NCBI GenBank assembly: GCA_004294135.1
Contig: RDZY01000023.1
Location: 1 to 56,962 of the forward strand
Direction of reading: 5' to 3'
DNA length: 56,962 bases
Source of the DNA: Sphingobacteriia bacterium
GTDB lineage: Bacteria > Bacteroidota > Bacteroidia > Chitinophagales > Chitinophagaceae
The notes under the pieces were generated by a model, which saw only the letters and a program-made list of their open reading frames with translations, made no database searches and had not been told where the DNA came from. The translations under genes were made by a program, and so were the position numbers. Shown in pieces: positions 54,579 to 56,962 of the stretch; positions within the stretch are counted from its first letter, which is position 1, and every line of letters starts with the position of its first letter.

Positions 54579-54675
54579 TATAACTCATATATAACCCATA
54601 CCTTATAGATATGACTTATATATGAGTTATCTATAGCTTATATATGACTTGTCTATGGGTTATGGTTATATTTGA
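54579..54675. repeat. 11-bp phased repeats at the second serine hydrolase promoter
   Basis: Five direct 11-mers of the type TATGACTTATA follow one another without gaps: 54610-54620, 54621-54631, 54632-54642, 54643-54653 and 54654-54664, with a weaker sixth (GTTATATTTGA). Upstream, two more lie in inverted orientation at 54579-54589 and 54590-54600 (TATAACTCATA, TATAACCCATA), with a 9-bp spacer. The period is one helical turn, and the inversion allows a cruciform. Confidence 0.85.
54667..54674 (+). promoter_or_regulatory. Promoter -7 box of the second serine hydrolase gene
   Basis: TATATTTG fits TAnnTTTG and lies at the end of the 11-bp repeat array, 16 bp before the ATG. The repeats therefore occupy the -33 region and upstream. 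Confidence 0.55.
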
Positions 54676-54689
54676 GTAAACTTTATTTA

Positions 54690-55871
54690 ATGAAAAAGTT
54701 GTGCTTACTAACTATAGTCTTTTGCATTATTGGTACTTCTATATTGGGGCAGTCCATCAAAAGAATCGACGGTAGTAAAATCAGTATTGATAGCCTAAAC
54801 TCAAAAATTGAGTGTCTCATGAATGCAGCTAAGGTTTCAGGTGTTGCCATTGCTGTTTTCAATCAAAATAAGTCCGTATTCAGCAGGACTTACGGACTTG
54901 CTAATGTTCAAAAAAATATTCCATTCCTTGCATCATCAGTAATGTATGGAGCTTCTTTTGCAAAAACAGTATTCGCTTATATTGCCATGCAGTTGCTGGA
55001 CGAAAAACTAATTGAGCTAGACAAACCACTTGTGGATTATTTACCCAAAGACTTAACCGACTATAAATTAAACGGTTGGCGAAGGGGTTATCAAGATTTA
55101 AAAGGTGACGACCGTTATAAAAAAATAACGGCTCGCATATGCTTAATGCATACCACAGGTTTTCCCAATTGGCGTTGGTTTGAAGCAGATAAAAAAATAA
55201 AAATAAAGTTTGAGCCAGGTACTCGATACAGCTATTCAGGTGAGGGACTTTATCTGTTGCAATTTGTAATAGAACAAATAACAGGTAAGGACTATGAAAC
55301 CCTTTCACAAGAGCGGGTATTTAAGCCCTTAGGGATGGTGAATACCAGTCAAGTTTGGCAAACTCGTTTTGATTCAAGTATCTGCTATGGTCACAACGCA
55401 ATGGGCAACCCTTATGAGCTTATGAAATGGAAAGAAGCTAGTGCTGGGGGTTCTATGAGTACCACTTTAGAGGATTTTACAAAATTTTATACTGCACTTA
55501 TCAGCAGAAAAAATCTCTCTAAGAAAAGTTTTGAAGCAATGACGAGCAAGCAGATACGCATACGATCCAGAGCACAATTTGGGCCACTATCAAGAGTAGA
55601 TAGTACCGATAATGATACAATTGAGTTGGGTTATGGATTGGGAGTGGGTGTATTAAAATCACCTTTTGGTCGCGCTTTTTTTAAAGAAGGCCATGATGAA
55701 GGATGGGGACATTATTCCATCTGCTTTCCCAATAAAAAAATAGCAGTAATAATCATGACTAATAATGATAATGGAGAAAGTATTTTTAAGGAACTTTTAG
55801 CCTACACCATTGGCGATATCTATACGCCTTGGCAATGGGAAAACTATTTACCTTACGACCAAAAAAAATAA
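54690..55871 (+). CDS. Serine hydrolase of the class C beta-lactamase/penicillin-binding family
   Basis: The 393-residue protein has a signal peptide (LCLLTIVFCIIGTSILGQS). The SxxK motif is in MYGASFAKTVFAYIA, and the second motif region is RYSYSGEGLYLLQ, so the usual YxN Asn is not conserved. The third region is FKEGHDEGWGHYSICFP. It is a distant relative of the 51.9-kb gene. I start at ATG 54690 rather than the upstream TTG at 54672, which lies in the -7 box. Confidence 0.88.
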   Translation: MKKLCLLTIVFCIIGTSILGQSIKRIDGSKISIDSLNSKIECLMNAAKVSGVAIAVFNQNKSVFSRTYGLANVQKNIPFLASSVMYGASFAKTVFAYIAMQLLDEKLIELDKPLVDYLPKDLTDYKLNGWRRGYQDLKGDDRYKKITARICLMHTTGFPNWRWFEADKKIKIKFEPGTRYSYSGEGLYLLQFVIEQITGKDYETLSQERVFKPLGMVNTSQVWQTRFDSSICYGHNAMGNPYELMKWKEASAGGSMSTTLEDFTKFYTALISRKNLSKKSFEAMTSKQIRIRSRAQFGPLSRVDSTDNDTIELGYGLGVGVLKSPFGRAFFKEGHDEGWGHYSICFPNKKIAVIIMTNNDNGESIFKELLAYTIGDIYTPWQWENYLPYDQKK

Positions 55872-55958
55872 ATCGGGGAAAAAAATTACCAGAAACAGTC
55901 TTTCTTATATTGAAAAGTGAAATTGAATTGTTTGTGATAAGTCATTTAGTTAAAGTGT

Positions 55959-56108
55959 TTAGCAATTGGTGGCAGTAAACCCCAACGCGTTCATCTGTCC
56001 AATTATTTTACCCTGCATTAATTTCACTTCGCCAAATACAGCATTGATGGCTTTATCTTGCCACAAAAAATTTGTCCATTTGCTGTATGCGTAGATGTAT
56101 TTTGCCAT
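55959..56108 (-). pseudogene. Truncated N-terminus of a Fic-family protein (DUF4172-like)
   Basis: The 49-residue ORF begins KYIYAYSKWTNFLWQDKAIN and continues to LMQGKIIGQMNALGF, which matches the W-x-F-x-W-D-x-A-I and QGK-(L/I)-G-x-M-x-ALGF pattern of the DUF4172 domain that starts many Fic AMP-transferases. It stops there, and the ATP-binding Fic motif is absent. No continuation is seen in other frames. A strong palindrome remains just upstream. Confidence 0.7.
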
Positions 56109-56147
56109 GGTTCAAAATCAGATCTGCGATAAAATTACAAATTATTT

Positions 56148-56186
56148 ACCGCAAATTTGCGGTTATTGTAGTGGTTAATTACCGCA
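56148..56186. promoter_or_regulatory. Palindromic operator-like site of the Fic remnant
   Basis: ACCGCAAATTTGCGGT (56148-56163) is a perfect 16-bp palindrome, and an extra half-site ACCGCA follows at 56181-56186. It lies 40 bp upstream of the Fic-remnant start codon, as an autoregulatory site would. Confidence 0.55.
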
Positions 56187-56265
56187 TATTGAATTTGAGT
56201 GAATGTGGATATAAGTGAAAATCTTGATGAATTACCAACTCATATTCTGAAACCCAATAACTCAA

Positions 56266-56962
56266 TCACCCTTTCATTAAACCAATTCCCTTCCCCTCCC
56301 ATTTGGGAAATAATACTCCATTATTATTTATTTTTAAATGTCCATTGGCTACCGCACTGAATACAGATCTGAAATCGGTACTCACAGGCAGGTCTCTTCC
56401 ATCTTCTAAATTTGCTTTATCTAACGGCTGCATCTGGTGATATACTTTTCCACCTGCTACATCATTACCCAATACAAATAAACAGCTCGCTCTTCCATGA
56501 TCAGTACCACCTGTTCCATTCTGTGCTACCGTTCTGCCAAACTCAGTCATGGTCATCACCGTTACATCATCTTGGTAGCCACTACCGTTTACTGACCCTT
56601 GGTTAAAATGCGTATCCCATCCACCGCTTTCGGCAAATGCTACTTCGAGTCCTATATTCATTTTAATAAGTACGGCTATTTGTTTGAGTGAATTGCCTAA
56701 AGCACTTGCAGGATAAACTACTCCTGCTGCCGGTTTATAATTTTTAATATCGTTTACATTCAACATTTTTAAAGCTTCGAAACTTTCTTTACCCGTTTTA
56801 CTCAATATTTTATGGGTGGTTTGATCGTATAATTCTTCAAACGATCCTGCTGCTGTATTTGCCGCCAGTGGATTGCCTTTCATTTGAATGGCAAAATCAG
56901 ATAAATTATTAATGGCCACTGCTTCATTGTCGCCATATAAACTTCTGGGCATGGCACTTGTT
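56266..56962 (-). CDS. DUF1501-family protein, 5' end missing, internally shortened
   Basis: The frame runs to the window edge, so the N-terminal half is missing; the ATG at 56952 is internal (TSAMPRSL reads through). The visible part has GLEVAFAESGGWDTHFNQG and VTVMTMTEFGRTVAQNG followed by GGTDHGRA, the DUF1501 core. Between NQGSVNG and YQDDVTV the helix normally present in the family (about 30-40 residues) is absent, so the protein may be a degenerate or specialised form. Members are exported and often sit beside DUF1800 genes. Confidence 0.85.
   Translation of the reverse strand, partial: TSAMPRSLYGDNEAVAINNLSDFAIQMKGNPLAANTAAGSFEELYDQTTHKILSKTGKESFEALKMLNVNDIKNYKPAAGVVYPASALGNSLKQIAVLIKMNIGLEVAFAESGGWDTHFNQGSVNGSGYQDDVTVMTMTEFGRTVAQNGTGGTDHGRASCLFVLGNDVAGGKVYHQMQPLDKANLEDGRDLPVSTDFRSVFSAVANGHLKINNNGVLFPKWEGKGIGLMKG

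Noticed and set aside
54672..54690. TTG start that would add six residues to the second serine hydrolase
   Set aside because: The TTG is the end of the TATATTTG promoter box. ATG 54690 begins a standard signal peptide.
51913..55871. The two class C-type serine hydrolases as extra beta-lactamases
   Set aside because: SxxK alone does not show beta-lactamase activity. The second lacks the YxN Asn, and such hydrolases are numerous in Bacteroidota with peptidase or esterase roles.

Overview
The window is a moderately A+T-rich chromosomal segment of a Bacteroidota member, most like the Chitinophagaceae. The evidence is the Bacteroidota promoter pattern TTTG-N19/20-TAnnTTTG before several genes, a menG-porT pair (PorT belongs to the type IX secretion system), a TonB-dependent receptor, Wzi/RemB-like and LamG/propeller surface proteins, a fused alpha/beta E1 dehydrogenase, and a chromosomal subclass B1 metallo-beta-lactamase. 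I found no tRNA, rRNA, CRISPR array, phage or transposase.

Layout. 1-10.3 kb (all minus strand) holds the 5' part of a giant secreted surface protein, a three-gene lipid operon (FeeM-like GNAT acyltransferase, CdsA-like cytidylyltransferase, CDP-alcohol phosphatidyltransferase) and a two-component system (LytTR regulator plus TPR sensor kinase). Two promoter regions, one before the surface protein and one before the lipid operon, carry the same direct repeats at exactly 21-bp spacing, the arrangement expected for LytTR-protein sites. I read these as one regulon, and it is the best candidate here for an undescribed system. 10.4-19.4 kb is mostly housekeeping: gamma-carbonic-anhydrase-like protein, small lipoprotein, rsgA, menG-porT, Wzi-like barrel, pyrC, a MutS-like ATPase, a nitrilase-like protein and a VOC protein. 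19.8-26.6 kb has a ComM-type ATPase, gapN, a CoA-binding protein, a CDGSH iron-sulfur protein and a TonB receptor divergent from a DtxR/MntR regulator, whose likely operator lies inside the receptor promoter. 26.7-33.5 kb is a tight minus-strand run dnaB-rsmE-L,D-transpeptidase-GNAT-dnaX.

33.6-36.6 kb is an A+T-rich islet of three separate minus-strand genes (B1 metallo-beta-lactamase, GNAT, secreted HExxH protease) with long non-coding gaps. 36.7-44.5 kb is a conserved plus-strand block: pheT, coiled-coil protein, zapA, rny, rplS, tatA, gatA, lytic transglycosylase. 44.5-57 kb carries a YkuK-like protein, an ABC exporter, a korA-type gene without a neighbouring korB, a Bax inhibitor-1 protein, fused E1, two penicillin-binding-type serine hydrolases flanking an AlkB-type monooxygenase, a truncated Fic-family remnant with its palindrome, and the 3' part of a DUF1501 gene.

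Non-coding features of note are 11-bp phased repeats at the promoter of the second serine hydrolase, a degenerate GTGGACGGT-type dispersed repeat (one copy is translated inside the E1 linker), and palindromes overlapping the sensor-kinase and rplS promoters. Family assignments come from reading motifs in the translations. No database search was possible.
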